Numbered from the stretch's first letter, positions 1-12,934 are shown. The stretch: 64,000 nucleotides of DNA from Progne subis subis (GCA_022316685.1 JAKJHU010000082.1:310001-374000), one strand, 5' to 3'. The notes: generated by a model not told the origin, from the sequence alone. Translations and numbers: made by a program.

Positions 1-1636
1 GCTGTCTTTACCAGAGACTTTTGGGACTCAGTTGCAAATAGACTCTTTAATGATATTTCACGTAAGAATTTCACTGTTGCTGAGCTTGTTCCAGCATGTA
101 GGGCTCTCGTTGAGCTCTTTGCTGCAAAAAACGCTGCTGCAGCCGCTGCACCTAGTCACGCTGGTCGTGGAGATCTCCTCAGTGTGGCCACGGGTCTGCA
201 GCAGAAACCGCCCCCCTTCCCCCCGCCGCGCCACGTGGTTTTGGCATCCACAGCCCCGCCGAGCGCCGCGGCCCCATCCCCCACCCTCGTGGTTGCGGCA
301 CTCGTTCCCTCAGCCCCAACCCCTCCACCAGACCCTGCGGCCCCTCCCACCGCGCCCTCGGTCCCGCTCACCCTGCAATCCCGGTTACCGGGGCTCCCTC
401 CCCTCGCTCCAGTGTCATAATGTCGGGCCCCGTCCCCACTTCCACCCCTGCGAGCCGGCCCACGGACGGCATCCCGGCGGTGCTTCTCGCTGCCGGCACG
501 GCAGCAGCCCCGCCCCCTCCTTGCCACGCGGCTCCAGCTGTACGGCCCCCCTCCCCAACGCGGGTCCCGCCGCTCCACTGGCCACGGCGTTTGCGGCTGT
601 AGCCACTGCCGTCGCCGGCCTCCTGCACAGACAGGCAGCGACCCTTTTGCAGGCAGCACAAGCTCCCCTCACTGCAGCCGATGTGGCGCTGGCGGTGCCG
701 CCACTCTCGCCTGTGCCTGCCGCTGCCTCACCGCCCCTGCCTCTCAATGAGCCGGTGGTGCCAGCGGCGGTGCCGGTGCCCACAGTGCCGCCGGCAGCTG
801 TGCCTGCAGTTCCCCTTGCGCACACTAACACGGAGATGCTCACCACTCCCCCGCGTGTTCGGCTGCGTGCAGAGTGCCCCAGCCCCGTGCCGCAGCAAAT
901 GCTCCAGCCCATTCCCGTCCCGGCCGACGCACTATTGTCTGCGCCACGGGACGGAGCGGTCCGACCCATCGCGCCACCACGCACCCTCCACGCCGCGGAG
1001 CCTCTACCGGTGTCAGTGCCCCCTTCCAGCATCCCTAGTGCCGCGGCACAGACGAAGGCTGGCCATGCACGCCCCGTCCTCGCTCCGCAATGTGCCCCAG
1101 CCAGCCCTCCCATCCCTGCCACCACTGAGGCTGCACTGAGGGCCGCGGCCACCACTGGGCTCACGGCGCCATCCCAGCACGACTCGTCCTCATCGTACAG
1201 TGACTCTCCGGAGCTCCCTGCCACGGCCCTGGCGTCTTCTGTGCCCGCAGACGTCCTGGAGTTCCCTCCCACGGCCAGAGCCGCGGTCCCTGCTGCAGTT
1301 TCTGCGCCTTCGCCGCCTTCCTCACCATCCCCGCAGCAGCCTCCAGCTGCCCTTCACCTGCCACAGAGTCTGTATGCAGCACAACAACAACATAATTCTA
1401 CAGCATCTTATATGACTGGACCACAGCTTGGCACACAAACCATGCAACGAGAAGGGGGAGGATGGAATGGGGCAGCCACTCTAACAAATACAGAACAGAC
1501 AGAGAACTGTTTTGCCCTTGCAGCTGCCAGCCCTCTCAAACCTGAAGATCCACCACCACCAATCCCAATTTTGGAAGGTCCACAGAAATGTTCTGATGAC
1601 CTTCAACTGACAGACTGGCATGAAGTCACACGATAA
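1..1636 (+). pseudogene. gag: ERV gag remnant: matrix-like start and proline-rich region, frame-broken
   Basis: Frame 1 is open from base 1 to a TAA at 418-420 and begins with matrix-like sequence containing aromatic and charged residues, then an alanine run, then proline-rich sequence. From about 550 the plausible frame is 2, which stays open to a TAA at 1634-1636. A stretch around 420-550 reads best in frame 3, so at least two small indels are likely. The middle is alanine/proline-rich low-complexity sequence, typical of the gag region between matrix and capsid. Beyond the TAA the same frame continues into a capsid-like start, so that stop is a nonsense change inside gag. The high GC content leaves all six frames open for long stretches, so ORF length alone means little here. 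No function is expected. Confidence 0.7.
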
Positions 1637-1669
1637 ATTTGCAAAGAAGAAAGTCTAAATCCTCTAGCC

Positions 1670-2209
1670 ATGCCTGTGATATTCAGCCAGCAAGCCGGAG
1701 GTCCCAGAACAGGGACAGCTATCCCATCTCAGGACATGAAAGAATTGCGAAAACTGATAAAGGACAGTGGCATCTGCTCTCCATACTTTAAACAACTGTT
1801 AAAAAGTATCCTAGAAAGAACACACCAAACCCTAAAATGCATTTTAAGTCAAGTGAAAAGGGGGAAAGCCCAAGCTACACCTCAAAAGAGATTGAAGAAA
1901 GCTCAGTATGTTTATAATTTTCTGAACAGCTATGCAAAAGAGCCTGATCCCCACATTTATAGACATTTCTTGAACAATAAAAAAGTAAAACTGAAAGTAC
2001 ATCTCCCAGTTTCAATTAAAATTTTAGAATCAAGACAGTTAGAAAGACCATATAATCCTATAACATGGGGGAAAAGGTTTGCATGTGCCTACACAGGACT
2101 CAAGTGGGTCCCAGCAAAGAACGTGAAACCGTACCACGCATCTAAGCCCGCTGAGACCCCCACATCAGCCAGTACTGCTGCAGACCAAGAAGCAAGCACC
2201 CAGACCTGA
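1670..2209 (+). pseudogene. Deletion fusion: capsid N-terminus joined to integrase C-terminus
   Basis: This 179-codon frame has two unrelated halves. Residues 1-48 look like a retroviral capsid N-terminus, with a PV start, a Gly/Pro-rich loop and a charged helix ending in SPYFKQLL. From about residue 49 (base 1814) it reads as the end of an integrase: a THQTLK motif, a basic stretch, YNFLN, and then the C-terminal SH3-like part with KWVPAKNVKPYH. The joint at about 1808-1816 removes the rest of gag, all of protease and reverse transcriptase, and the zinc-binding and catalytic parts of integrase. The frame happens to stay open across the joint. It is in the same frame as the upstream gag, separated by the stop at 1634-1636. 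It is a remnant, not an enzyme. Confidence 0.8.
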
Positions 2210-2233
2210 GCTGCGCAGAATCATCAGGAGAAG

Positions 2234-2392
2234 ATGAACTGCCAAGAACGGCCCAAGAAAAGACTGGAGTTTTATCATTTGCACGCGTGCATGTTACCCT
2301 TGTTCTTTTGTTTTAGTTTTTGTAGTGAAGCTTTACCTAAGTCAACCAAAGATGAATGCCTGAGTTGTTTTACCCAAGTCTGTAGGCTCTGA
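2234..2392 (+). pseudogene. env: ERV env 5' fragment with signal-peptide-like start
   Basis: An ATG at 2234, 25 bases after the integrase-end stop, opens a 52-codon frame that ends in TGA at 2390-2392. After a short basic start it has a hydrophobic stretch rich in Leu, Phe and Cys, then several cysteines. This fits the signal peptide and first residues of a retroviral envelope protein. Its place just after pol and before the transmembrane fragment supports this. The rest of the surface subunit is missing. The following fragment is in another frame (frame 1, open from 2386), so a deletion or frameshift lies at about 2386-2392. Confidence 0.55.
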
Positions 2393-2871
2393 TACCATCT
2401 GTCTATCCGACAGAAGCCCTGACAAACCTTCTTTCAACCTGTTTAGTTAGAGTACTTTTTCCAAAAGATTTTGAAGGTTTGTGCTGCATGAATTTATCCG
2501 ATCACTCTGTTTCCACTCATAAACAATTGCAAGAATTGAGAGATTTAGCTAGCCAAATTACAACAGATGACCAATCTTGGCTAGACAATTTGTTTAACAG
2601 TTTGAGCTTTGCACCTTGGCTAAAGGAACTTTGTAAAATAGGCTTGATTATTCTAATAGTAGTAATTGTAGTTTTAGTAGCTGTTCCCTGCATACTTCAG
2701 TGTGTGCAAAAAGTAATGAATAAGACAGTGTCTAGCGTTTTAGTTGTTTATAAGAACGGGGGAGATGTTGGGGAGGATGAAGTCAGAAAGCCCTATAAAT
2801 ATGATTGCTTAGATTCTGAGAATGTGAAACCTGTAAGTGAGATAGAATTGAAAGTAAGTTTTGATGTTTAA
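2386..2871 (+). pseudogene. env: ERV env transmembrane-subunit C-terminal fragment
   Basis: Frame 1 is open from 2386 to a TAA at 2869-2871. From the TTG codon at 2479 the product has a CC motif, a polar amphipathic stretch with a conserved-looking Trp-containing segment before the membrane, a strongly hydrophobic segment at about residues 54-74 (Ile/Leu/Val-rich) and a cytoplasmic tail of about 55 residues. This is the layout of the end of a retroviral transmembrane subunit. The fusion peptide and most of the ectodomain are not present. The reading frame differs from that of the 5' env fragment, so no intact envelope protein is encoded. The LTR begins immediately after the stop. Confidence 0.75.
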
Positions 2872-2872
2872 G

Positions 2873-3326
2873 ATGTCCTAGCTACAGGATGTCTAGGAAA
2901 ACAGTTATGTGACCAGCTGAAGGTCACCTGCAACCAGACCCAGAGGTCAAATGGAACGTTCTGTCTCACCCCCAATGTACGGTTCATCCCACACATGTAA
3001 CCCTCCCCTGAAGTATCAAGTATCTGTAGCCCCATTGGCACAAGTCCTGTTCCAGCCCACCTTGAAGCCCCTTATCAGGGGGCTTCAAGGGTGGGCCGGC
3101 CTCTTGGCCCTCTTCCTCTTTGCCCCCTCCCCTTGCCTCTTGCCTCTCTGCTCTTGGAATTTCCTCTCCTTATCTCTCCCTTCCCCCACCTTCCTAGGCC
3201 TTGCCACGAGCTGCAGTCTGGCAGCTCAGAGCAAGGCCTCATATCCCTTACAATAAACTTCATCTTCTAAAACCCAACTTCAGAGATCTCTCGTCTACAT
3301 TCATACACACTGTCTGGGAGTCCACA
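2873..3326 (+). repeat. 3' LTR of the 1-3326 ERV
   Basis: The LTR probably begins at a TG at 2873, just after the env stop, and carries AATAAA at 3252-3257. I placed the end at 3326 (TCCACA) because the stretch after the polyadenylation signal (AGATCTCTCGTCTAC) resembles the R-U5 end of the LTR at 12935-13340 (AGATCTCTTGTCTAC). An end at 3303 or 3310 is also possible. No good purine tract is seen before the TG, so the start is approximate. The U3 contains a perfect 12-bp inverted repeat (3060-3071 and 3079-3090). Confidence 0.6.
3252..3257 (+). promoter_or_regulatory. Polyadenylation signal AATAAA in the ERV LTR
   Basis: AATAAA is present in plus orientation, followed by a pyrimidine-rich R-U5 stretch. 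It marks the orientation of the LTR. It is antisense to CLSTN2, so it should not end the CLSTN2 transcript. Confidence 0.6.
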
Positions 3327-6300
3327 GCAACAGTGGAGGAAGTATTTCTACACCTCTAAATACAAGTACTTTGATAAACTGTAGTGAATTCAGTGGAGAA
3401 CCAGTAGAAGGGCCAGCTCTGGCCACCTGGGGAGAAGCTGAGGGAACTGGGTTTGTTGGGCCTTACGGAAAAACAGCAGCCCTACAGTGCCAAGGGAAAA
3501 GTGACCACAGACAGGCTTTTCAAAGTGGACAACTCTGCATTTTTATATCCCTTCACTAAAGGCGGCAAAAGATGCAGGGAATCTTAATGGCATTAGCATT
3601 ATTCACTCAGAGTTTCCTGGTCAACCCTCCTGCCTTGTTCTGAAAGCAGCCAAATGCTTTGTGGCTCTGCTTCAAAGCCTGACCGCCACTACCTTGGTTC
3701 GGAGCCCTGAAAATAGATGATAATTGGATGGGGAGAGGGCTATTGCTTTGAATTTTAAAAAATGCCCCATTTTTTCTCTGTCTCTAAAAAAATCCTTCTG
3801 AAAGAGCTTTTTAAAAATTTACAAGTTTTGTCATTGCTCTTTTTCAGTTCAGTCCAATATTTTTGATAGGTTTTTATGTATTTTGAGACAAAATATTTTT
3901 ATTATGTATTTTTAACATACTTTTATAGTATTGACAGAAAGCACTGCATTGCTTACAAAGAGGGAGCTAAAAGGAAGGTTCTAAAAGACTGTTTCATTAT
4001 ACTTTGAATCAGGACCTAAGGAATAGTGCCACTGCAACAAGGAAGCCTAAAAAACATAACTTGGAACTGTTTGGCAGTGGATTTCATATCAAATTGAAAA
4101 AGTTACATATATTTGCAATTTTTCAAAGAAAGATGTTGTGTATTTACATATGTAAATTTTTTTAAAAAATTAAGCATTTTAGGCAGCTGAATCATTCTGC
4201 CCAAGACTGATGAGTTTAGCATGAAGGCAATTCACAGGTGAGCGGAGAGCCGTACTCCTCTCCCACTCTGGGGTATAACATGGTTGTCTCAGAAATGGGA
4301 TCTTTAAAGATATTGAATGAGCTTTTATCTGTTACTTTAGAAACTCATTTATTATCCTAATTGTTTTTCTAATGTCAGTCCTCATCCACAGATGTCTGCA
4401 ATTAAGGCATGTTAGTTTAAAAGAAGAAAAGGCGATACCTTGGGGCATTTCTGTAGCTATAACTGCTGCTTCCTTTTGATTTCTTCTAATAAATCTTTGC
4501 CTCAAATTTTAGTAGCTGAGCTACCTGCAAAGCTGATTAAGTGGTATAGGGAAAAGAGTTACAGAGTTGACTTTTTGAACTCTTTTTCTCATTGCCTATA
4601 AACACTTCAGATTTTTTTTTTTTTTTTAAATTATCCCTACACCACCAGGAACAGAAGAAAACAATGCTAAAAATGTCCTGGTGTGGATCTCAAGTGTGTA
4701 ATTCAGTATGTAGATATTCAATGTGAAGGATGGCATTGCTTCACTGGATACGTGGGTTACCTTTCTGCCTTTCTTTTTTCTAATACAATGAACAAAAATC
4801 TGTTTCTGCTGTGAATATATGGTTTTATGGTAAAAGTCTGCTTTTGTGGTAATCAACAGATATGCACTTGAAATTGGCTTTGTGCTACGGTGCAGTCTGT
4901 CAGCATATTCATTTTGGGGAGGAACTTTTGGAAGTAAACAAAAGCAAAGCACAAACACTGACTAATCAAATCCACTCAGTCATGTGAGTTGCTGTATTTT
5001 GTAGCATTATGTATTCTACCTCAGTTATAGACTCCACATTAGTACATATATGCCACGTGTTGGCCTTACTCAACGTAAGCATTGCTTCCATGGAAATTAT
5101 TCAAACATCACTGGGAAAGGGTTTGATACTCCTGACCACTAAGTGAAAGTGTGTAGATTGCAGATAGGTCTCCAATACCTCCACAACCTCTTCAGAAATC
5201 TTTAAATAAAACTCTAAAATATTTGTATTATGTAGCAGGGCTTCTTTTTTGATACTCTTTTTGTGTTTTGTGTTCTACATTTATGCTTCAGCAGCTCCTT
5301 CACACGACATCTTTTCCCCTTGTCGGTAAAATCAATACACCCTGTCTTGGCAGTGCCAATAGATACAGTATGGAAATAGTAATTAAGGCAGGATGGAAGA
5401 AAAATATACTTCATGTGGGAAAAGGAGGCATTGATACACATTCCCACAGTTAAATTTACAGGTGATACACTGCAAAACATCATCATAATCTACCAAACCA
5501 GTGTTTTGTCTGTAAGAATACTGCTGCACATGTAACCTCCATATAAATCTTGTAGCTTTAACCTCATCTTGCCCAGCCCTGTTCAAAAGTGATCACAGAG
5601 TCTCCCTGAGCAAGCTGCAGAATTCTGACAGCTGGTGGCTGGCAGTGAAGGAAAAACCCAGCTAGCCAGACTGCTTTGCTCTGGATGAGCTTTTCTGCTT
5701 TTGAGACTGGAGCATCACCACTCTTCCAAGTGTCAACAGTAGCGGCTGTAGGATGGAGTAATTTGTACTCCTTGCTGAGGAAGCTGTTCCATAGCTATCT
5801 GAGCTGTATCAGCACTTGGATGTCTCTAGTACAGATGCTGATGTGATGTTACAGCTCTGTGTGCAGGGAGGTAATTTGGAAAATTAAATAAACATTCTTC
5901 TATAGCTCTATTTGTAAACGACTGTGTGTGATCAGTCATAGAATAAAGGAGATGAGCACTGTGCAAATTAATCCCTTCTTTCTGGAACTTCAGCTCAGTA
6001 TCGGAAGAACATTACCCAGAGAAGGGACCAAAAGAGACTTCCCTGCTCCTTATGAAAGTCTCAAGCAAGTTACTGCTTCCTCACAGGAGTTTTGGTGAGG
6101 AATCTCGAAACAGTTTGTATTTCCTACTGAAGAACTGGGAAGCACTTCCTTGCTCTTATAATCTCAGTCATTGAAAGGATAATGCAGCCTCATGCTGATT
6201 GATTTAAAATGAGAGTTTGTGTACCTCATAAAACACTATTTCTTCAATATGGACTATTCAGTTGGATAGTCTAGGAAACGGCCCATTAGAAAAATTGGAA

Positions 6301-9300
6301 TTTCTTGTGTGCCTGCTCAAGTATAGAAATAAGCATGTATCTAATAAGAACTAAGTATGCAAATAAGCATGTATCTAATCAGAGTCTTTCCAAACTGATA
6401 TTTTCAACTATTTACTCACTCACTAGTATTTTTTCCTTCTGCTTAATATTTATTAGATTTATTATTAGACTTAGACATTTTATTTCACTAAAAAAACTCA
6501 TATTTTTCACGGACTGTTCACTTAGGAAACAACCCTAAGATTTTATATATTTTTAAGAAAATGTGGATAGAATATTTTGTCAAAATACCTTGAGCACTGA
6601 AATTTATTATGCAATATGATTTATTTAACATGTCAAACAGAAGCGTGGATATCCAATAAATCACTCAAAAAAAATTGGTGAGGAAAGTTCTATCTTTTAA
6701 CAATTTTTTTTCTCTTTAGAAATACCCCAACAATACCAATTCATCCAAACTAGTTCCTGAACTACATTTATACAGCTAGTTTACCAAGTATCTTTCTTTA
6801 TAGCTATGGATGTTTCCATAGGAAATGCCTTGTATTTTATCAGAAATTCTTCTCTACTTTGTAGTGACAAATAAAAGTAATTATTTTTTTCCCTCCTCAG
6901 CCACTTTCCCTCCACGTTCTTTCAAATGAATGCAGAAGGAAAAGCAAGCATCTAAAACAGGCGAGTCTGTGTTTAGCATCAGACTTCCAAATGTAAGACA
7001 TGTTTTGATCTTTGATTTTCCTGCAATTAAAAACCTGAATCTTACAGAACTCTGCAGTGCATTTTATCTGGAGGTTGACTGAAACAACTAATGTCTTTCA
7101 TCTCAAAAAAGAAGGTGAACACAGATATTTCCAAGTCACCCTGTAGCAACTGGGGGAAATTTCTCATTACTGTGAGTTAGTTTTATTCTGGTTTGTGTGT
7201 CATCCTCGGTGTAAAAGAGCTAAGTATACAAATCTGATTGTGAGCTTTCCAAGATTTATTGTCTGGTTTTGTCTGAGCTCCCTGCCCCATATGCTGGAGA
7301 GAGGATGTTAATTGTGGCACTGAGCTCCCTGTTAGCCACTGTCCTCCCTCGCAGTGCCGCCAGCGTTCTGCCAGGCAGAGCAGATCACTGCCCTGCACCA
7401 CAGCATCCCCTGCCCCTTTCAGAATCATAACAGCCACCCTATTTTTACCAACACTTAATGAAGCCAGCTTCATTCCAACTACACAACACCTGAGTCCTCT
7501 GCAAATGAACCTTCAGTGTGTAAAACCAGAAATGATTTAAGAAATCTCAGGATAAACCTGTATTCACTAACTGTAGAAAAATAAAGGACAGGAAACGAAA
7601 TAATAATCACAGACATCTCTTAGTTTCTTACTCCACAGTCCCCTGATGAGTTCTTGCATGACTACAGTGCTGGCTGGCCCTTTTCCATCAGAAACCACTC
7701 TCATTTGAAGTTTGGCTGTTCCCCTGCAGAGATTGGTCTCCTTACTCTTAGAAGAGACTTGACAACTATGTCCCATACCTGAAGACTTTTACATTACTGT
7801 AAGTTGAAGAGATGGTAAAAACAATTCCCTGGTGCAGTCCTTTACAGCTTTTAGTGGTACATATGAAAGTATGAGATATATAAATATGCATATGCATACA
7901 TACACACAAACTTTGGGGTTTCTAATTACAAACTAGAGTGAAACATTTGAAAACACAGTTGTAGAATAGTTACGTATTTCTAAAGCTTTAAAGTAAAAAG
8001 GGAACACTGTTTTTAGAAAGCCAACACAGTACAATCACTGAAATGAATAAACTCAAAACAGCTCATATCAATGTGAATATTTTCTTAGACCAATTTGTAC
8101 TATTCCAGTTGTTCTAGCTGTAAAGATTTCAGGGTACTTTCAATAGCTACTATCAGAATAAATTTATTTAAAGACTATTAAAGAGAGAGACATTATCAGA
8201 GCATACAAAGATTAAAAACATTTTCAGAAACTAAGTATTTAATAACTGAGTTGGACTGAAATTGAAACCAAACTACTGAAGTGATACACAGCTAATGAAA
8301 ACTGATACCCGTTAACTCTACTATTAAAGTTACTATTGATATTGCTTAAGCTACCCAAATAACAAAGTCTTGGTAGGTAATAGAAGGGGAAATAAGTTAT
8401 ATAAACTGTTATAGTGGTCCCATAACAGAATTTCTATGGGATTAGGATGAATGTTGGTTTATTCTTCACCAGTAAGGAAATTTTCCCTGGCCATTAATAT
8501 CTCTCTTGCCCTCACTGCCTCATGTAAATAAACCCAGTTAACACTATTTGACTGTGGTGCTCTGCGTTGGACCATCCCTCTTTCCAGGCTTTCTGGGCTG
8601 AGGGCTGGTCTCCAAAGGAGAGTTAGAATGGGAACAGGGCAGTGGCCTCCTGTTTCAGAAGCAATATTCCCTTCTGAAGCTGTCAGAAACTGATACCCAA
8701 TGAAGGGAGCAGCACTGCTGCCAGCAGAAGTGAGACAGCCAGGAGGAGACCAGATCACTTAAAATGTTTTTCAGGTTCCTAATCTTTAAATAACTCCACT
8801 GTTTTTTAAAAAAGTAAATAACAAACCAAATCCTTTCTATTTTATCTGCTCTTTGTTTTTATAATATTTCACTACTTGTAACAGGAAATTTTACTGAACA
8901 GTAACTCATCCTGATGTATTATTTCCCCTTTTTTTTTCTTTTTTTAAAACCCACCTTTATTTGTCTATTAATTAACACCAATCAATCACAAATTAACAAA
9001 AGTCAGAAATGTCCCCTGATGTCAGGATATAAAAAGAACAAATAAAACCATTAAGAATAACACAAAGATCTTTGCTTCAGAGATGCAGGATGGCCACTGC
9101 CAGCTTGGATTTGCCCTTGGAAATCTACAGCTGAGGTGAGCAGGAAAAGCAAGGGAAGAGAGGTACCTCCCACCACGGATGCTGCAGCTTGTCAGGCTCA
9201 ATAAAATATTGCCTTGCTCCTATCAGGGTAGAAAACTGCTCCTATCGAAATGGAAAGAATGATCAATATTCTGAGATGAATGCACTTTCTACCCAGTAAT

Positions 9301-12300
9301 GAAACATGAGGGCTTTTTTTTAGATCAACTTGAAACAACCGAATCTGAGGAATAAAAAGATCAACCAAAGTCTCAGACAGAATACACACTACAAGTTTAA
9401 TTTCCTGCCTCCCAATTTAAAAGGCTTCTATGACTGTTTCATTTATATGCCAGATACTGATCTACACTGTGATTTGTCAGTATAAATTTCCTGTTAAATA
9501 TCTCTTTAAAGAAGCTAATATAAATGATATATACCCAAGTGTGTACATATATGATCAGAGATGAAAAAATGCAAAGACTTGGGGGGATCATGTTTTTGGG
9601 AGTTGTTCACAAACAGAAAACATTTACACTTAGCAAATAAGAATAATATTAAGAACTATGAAACCCACCAGATCCTTTGAGCTCCTACCTAACTGAAACA
9701 GCCTGAATACCTCCTTTGTTTCCTAACCTGAGACATGACATCTGATTGACATTATTTATTGAAGTATTCAATTAATTTTTAAAATTTTGACTATCAATGC
9801 ATTTATAAAGCATGAAACTGTTTTATTTCCAAATGGTACCAATTATGTTCCTGAGGGCATCCTTGGGAAGGGACCACAGAGATTAGGGATGTTTTCATGT
9901 ACATTGAGGCACAAATTATGTCAGTCTTATTTTCTTCCATTACTGATGTCCTTTCCAAAACTGAAAAGGTATGGGCTTTTGAACAACCTCACTTCAAAGG
10001 GAGCTGAAATGAGCTTTTGGTCTGTGAGTTTGTTCCCTCCTCAAGACAGCACACATAGAATTCTACTTCACTTCACTCATGAGGCCTCATCATTCATCTT
10101 TGAATCTTATTTGGAATTTAAATCACTTTCTCTCATCTCCAGGACCTGCCTTTGTAGGTGACATATGCAGGGATTCTGCCTGTTAGATATTTCTATTAAG
10201 AGATTCTCAACAAACTTATTTTTTACTCTTTGTAGGGTTCTGTCTGCAAACAGTATTGTGGTGAAAAACTAAATGAAATGCCCATTTAACACGCCTGCTG
10301 AAACACACATTATTTGCTAGAAGACCAAGCAAATAATTTTCATTGTATTAATAATACTTAATCAAAGCATAGATTTAATTAAAAAAAGACAAAAAAACCC
10401 AACAAACAGAGTGTTAATACAAAACAAGCCCTACTATTCTTTGCCAGTACTTCTCAAATATTAATATATAGGGGATTTATTCAGTTTGCTTTCTAGAAAC
10501 CTGGCTGAAATGCTAATATTCAAATGTTTAAAGCTAGACATCTTGACTGCCTGCTGCTCCAAGGACTGAGACAACTGAGAGGTGTGGCCACACTCCCGAA
10601 GGGTCCTCAGGGACTGAGGATTTCTGTCTCTCTGAGTATCAGGAGGTTGCATGAAGAAAAAGGAGGCTGTCAGTGTTAAAAGCAGGATGATACATCTTTC
10701 CCTTGCTGTTGGTGTCTGAACAAATAGAACTTTGGTTCAGGCAGCCTTTAGGATGTTATAAAGGTACAAAGAGTGGGATTAATGCAAACTAGACCCCAGA
10801 AGTGAAGAAAACAAGGTAGGTGGGGCTTGTTTCCTTTGGAGGGCAAATATTTGTGCTCAGCTCTGAAAACACCTCCTTGAAGAGTCTCATCCCTCTCACA
10901 TAGTACCACCTACACACATCACGCACTTTGTCAGACCAAAGGACTACACTCCCTTATCAATCCACATCCCACAGGAAGTGTTATTTGCTGGCATTAATTC
11001 ATTAAATAAACATCCAGGCTTGATGCCTCAGCTCTCACCTCCCATCTGGGAAACACCGGGGTTCCACGGCTGGTCTGCACACAGAAGAAAGCCCATCTGA
11101 ATCCTGCCTGGGGCTGCAGACTTGTCCTTTGCTGGCTCTTTGAAGCTTCCATCACTTAGCAAATACCTCTTCAAGGGCTCTGATCTCTGAAGGAAGTGCT
11201 GAGACTGCTTGCAAGGGCTGCTTTAAACGTGCTCAGCAGAGGCAGATGGAGCTGACACAGGTGTTAACCACCTTTCACAATTTCCACGATTTGGGAAAGG
11301 TAATTTACTTGAAAGATTATTAGCTCTGTTGAAAATGCACAGTGTGAATTGGGGATGAAAGAATCCCTGCTCTCACACAAGTCTCACGCTGAACTGAGAG
11401 GATCTCTTCAGGGAACCATGGAGTGAATCTCATGCAGCCCAGAGCCCACTGCTCAGGCAGGTCTGGATACTGCAGCAATCTGAGCTGGAGACAGCTACAG
11501 CAGCACAAAGGCACAGAAATAGGTGCTCCTTCCCCGTACAGATTAGTCTGGGATTTACTTCCATTCCAGCAGGCAATTAGGACATAATGCAGGGAAAAGC
11601 AAATGCTATTTTGTTTTTAATGCAGCTAATGAGTCATACTTGGCTACCTTAATAATTTTTGTAAAGTGAAGAATGGTTGTGTCCATGTGCTGTATTTATA
11701 CATAGATGGGGAAATCGGGACTGCTGGGACTTATTTTACAGTGCTGGCATTTTGCAGAGAGACTGATTATTTGCTATATACCATAGGAAGGTAATTAGTT
11801 ATCAGCTATATCTGGGACTTTGCCAGAGAATGCTATTATTTCGTCAATATGCAGCTTGCTTTTAGTACTAATCATGATCATGGTCTTAGTGCTTTTATGG
11901 GAGGAAACAAGTCAGGTCAATTGAGGGTCTGCATCCCAGAATAGTTCTGGGTTGATGTTAGGGACATGAAACAAATAGACTGTGGCAAGACATTTTCAAT
12001 ATCAATGTTGCACAAGCCCTTAAAGTTTTATGCATCTCACTAAAGTAATTGTTTAAAGGTTCAAACATTTATTCACAATTGAGTTGTCTGAAATTTTCCC
12101 AGTGAAACACTGTTTTTGCTGATTGCTAAATGGGTGCTGAGATTACTATTGTTAGAAATGGGACAACAGGTTCTTCAGGTTAAAAAAAAAACCACTGAAA
12201 ATTTTGCCTTTTTAGTTTTGCCAAATAGGTCAGGTGTTTGCTTCCAAAATTGTAAATAACTTAAAGAAAAAAAAAAAAATTGAATACTAAAGGCAGAAAT

Positions 12301-12402
12301 TCCAACATGCTCTCCTAAAGTATGTAATAACAGACCCAGGCCAAGTCATATGGAATTCTTGCATGACATGAAACAACTGTAACTGCAGAAATAAAGGCAA
12401 AT
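3327..12402. other. Intronic stretch with no recognised gene
   Basis: AT-rich CLSTN2 intron between the ERV and the first LTR pair. It holds short homopolymers (for example 4611-4627, T-rich) and short unassigned frames. I recognise no CR1 or LTR here. Confidence 0.5.
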
Positions 12403-12790
12403 TGTCTGCTGTCGGCGATTGAAGAGATGGGGTCTCCACGGTTTGCATGCACAAAGCCAATTTTATTGATTCCAGAGCTCAGTATTTATACCTTTTCAGC
12501 TATAGCTAAAAATAACTACTTGCTTAAGCCATAAGAACTGTAACAACCCTTTCTATGTTTCTTAGTAACATTGCTTAACTAAAGGCTAGCACAGACTTTC
12601 ACTGGCCTGTACTATCTTGCATGGTTTGTTATAAACAAAGCACACCGTTATCTTTTGCTTCCTCCTTGAGGCTTCTGTCTTGATTTGCCAGGGCTTCTGG
12701 CCCACCAAAGTTAGCATGTCCACTTCTGACACGAGTTCAGCAGTACTCTGAGTCTTGCTTTCTAGCTGTATTCCCACAGTCACAGCCAGC
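12403..12790 (-). repeat. LTR, minus orientation
   Basis: Read on the minus strand, a TATAAA box (12485-12490) is followed by AATAAA (12462-12467) and a GC-richer tail ending in CGCCGACA near 12410. This is the order U3-R-U5. The left limit is 12403-12410. The right limit is uncertain (12780-12800). I found no matching target-site duplication. It lies about 140 bp from an LTR of another family in the opposite orientation. Confidence 0.55.
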
Positions 12791-12934
12791 TGAGAGCTGT
12801 GTATTTCTGAAACCCAAGCACAGTTGGCTAGAAAGTGACAGTCAAGGAGAGCAAGAAGGAATCCAAGTGTGACATCAATGTCTCATTTTCTGAAGGCAAC
12901 TGGACATTTCCTGTCGCCTCTGCACACACAGGAC

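Larger units (their letters stand above)
1..3326 (+). mobile_element. 3' part of a decayed class II-like endogenous retrovirus
   Basis: In order, the stretch shows gag-like sequence (frame 1, then frame 2), a capsid start joined to an integrase end, an env 5' fragment, an env transmembrane-subunit fragment, and an LTR with a polyadenylation signal at 3252-3257. The order gag-pol-env-LTR gives plus orientation. The 5' LTR and leader lie before position 1, so the target-site duplication cannot be checked. Protease, reverse transcriptase, RNase H and most of integrase and env surface subunit are absent, so the copy cannot be autonomous. It sits in a CLSTN2 intron, antisense to the gene. The GC-rich gag contrasts sharply with the AT-rich flanking intron. 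Class II (beta/alpha-like) is inferred from the capsid and integrase ends; it is not proven. Confidence 0.85.

Noticed and set aside
415..1272. 285-codon minus-strand frame opposite gag
   Set aside because: It is Gly/Ala-rich and mirrors the GC-rich gag on the other strand. No family motif, and open frames on both strands are expected at this GC content.
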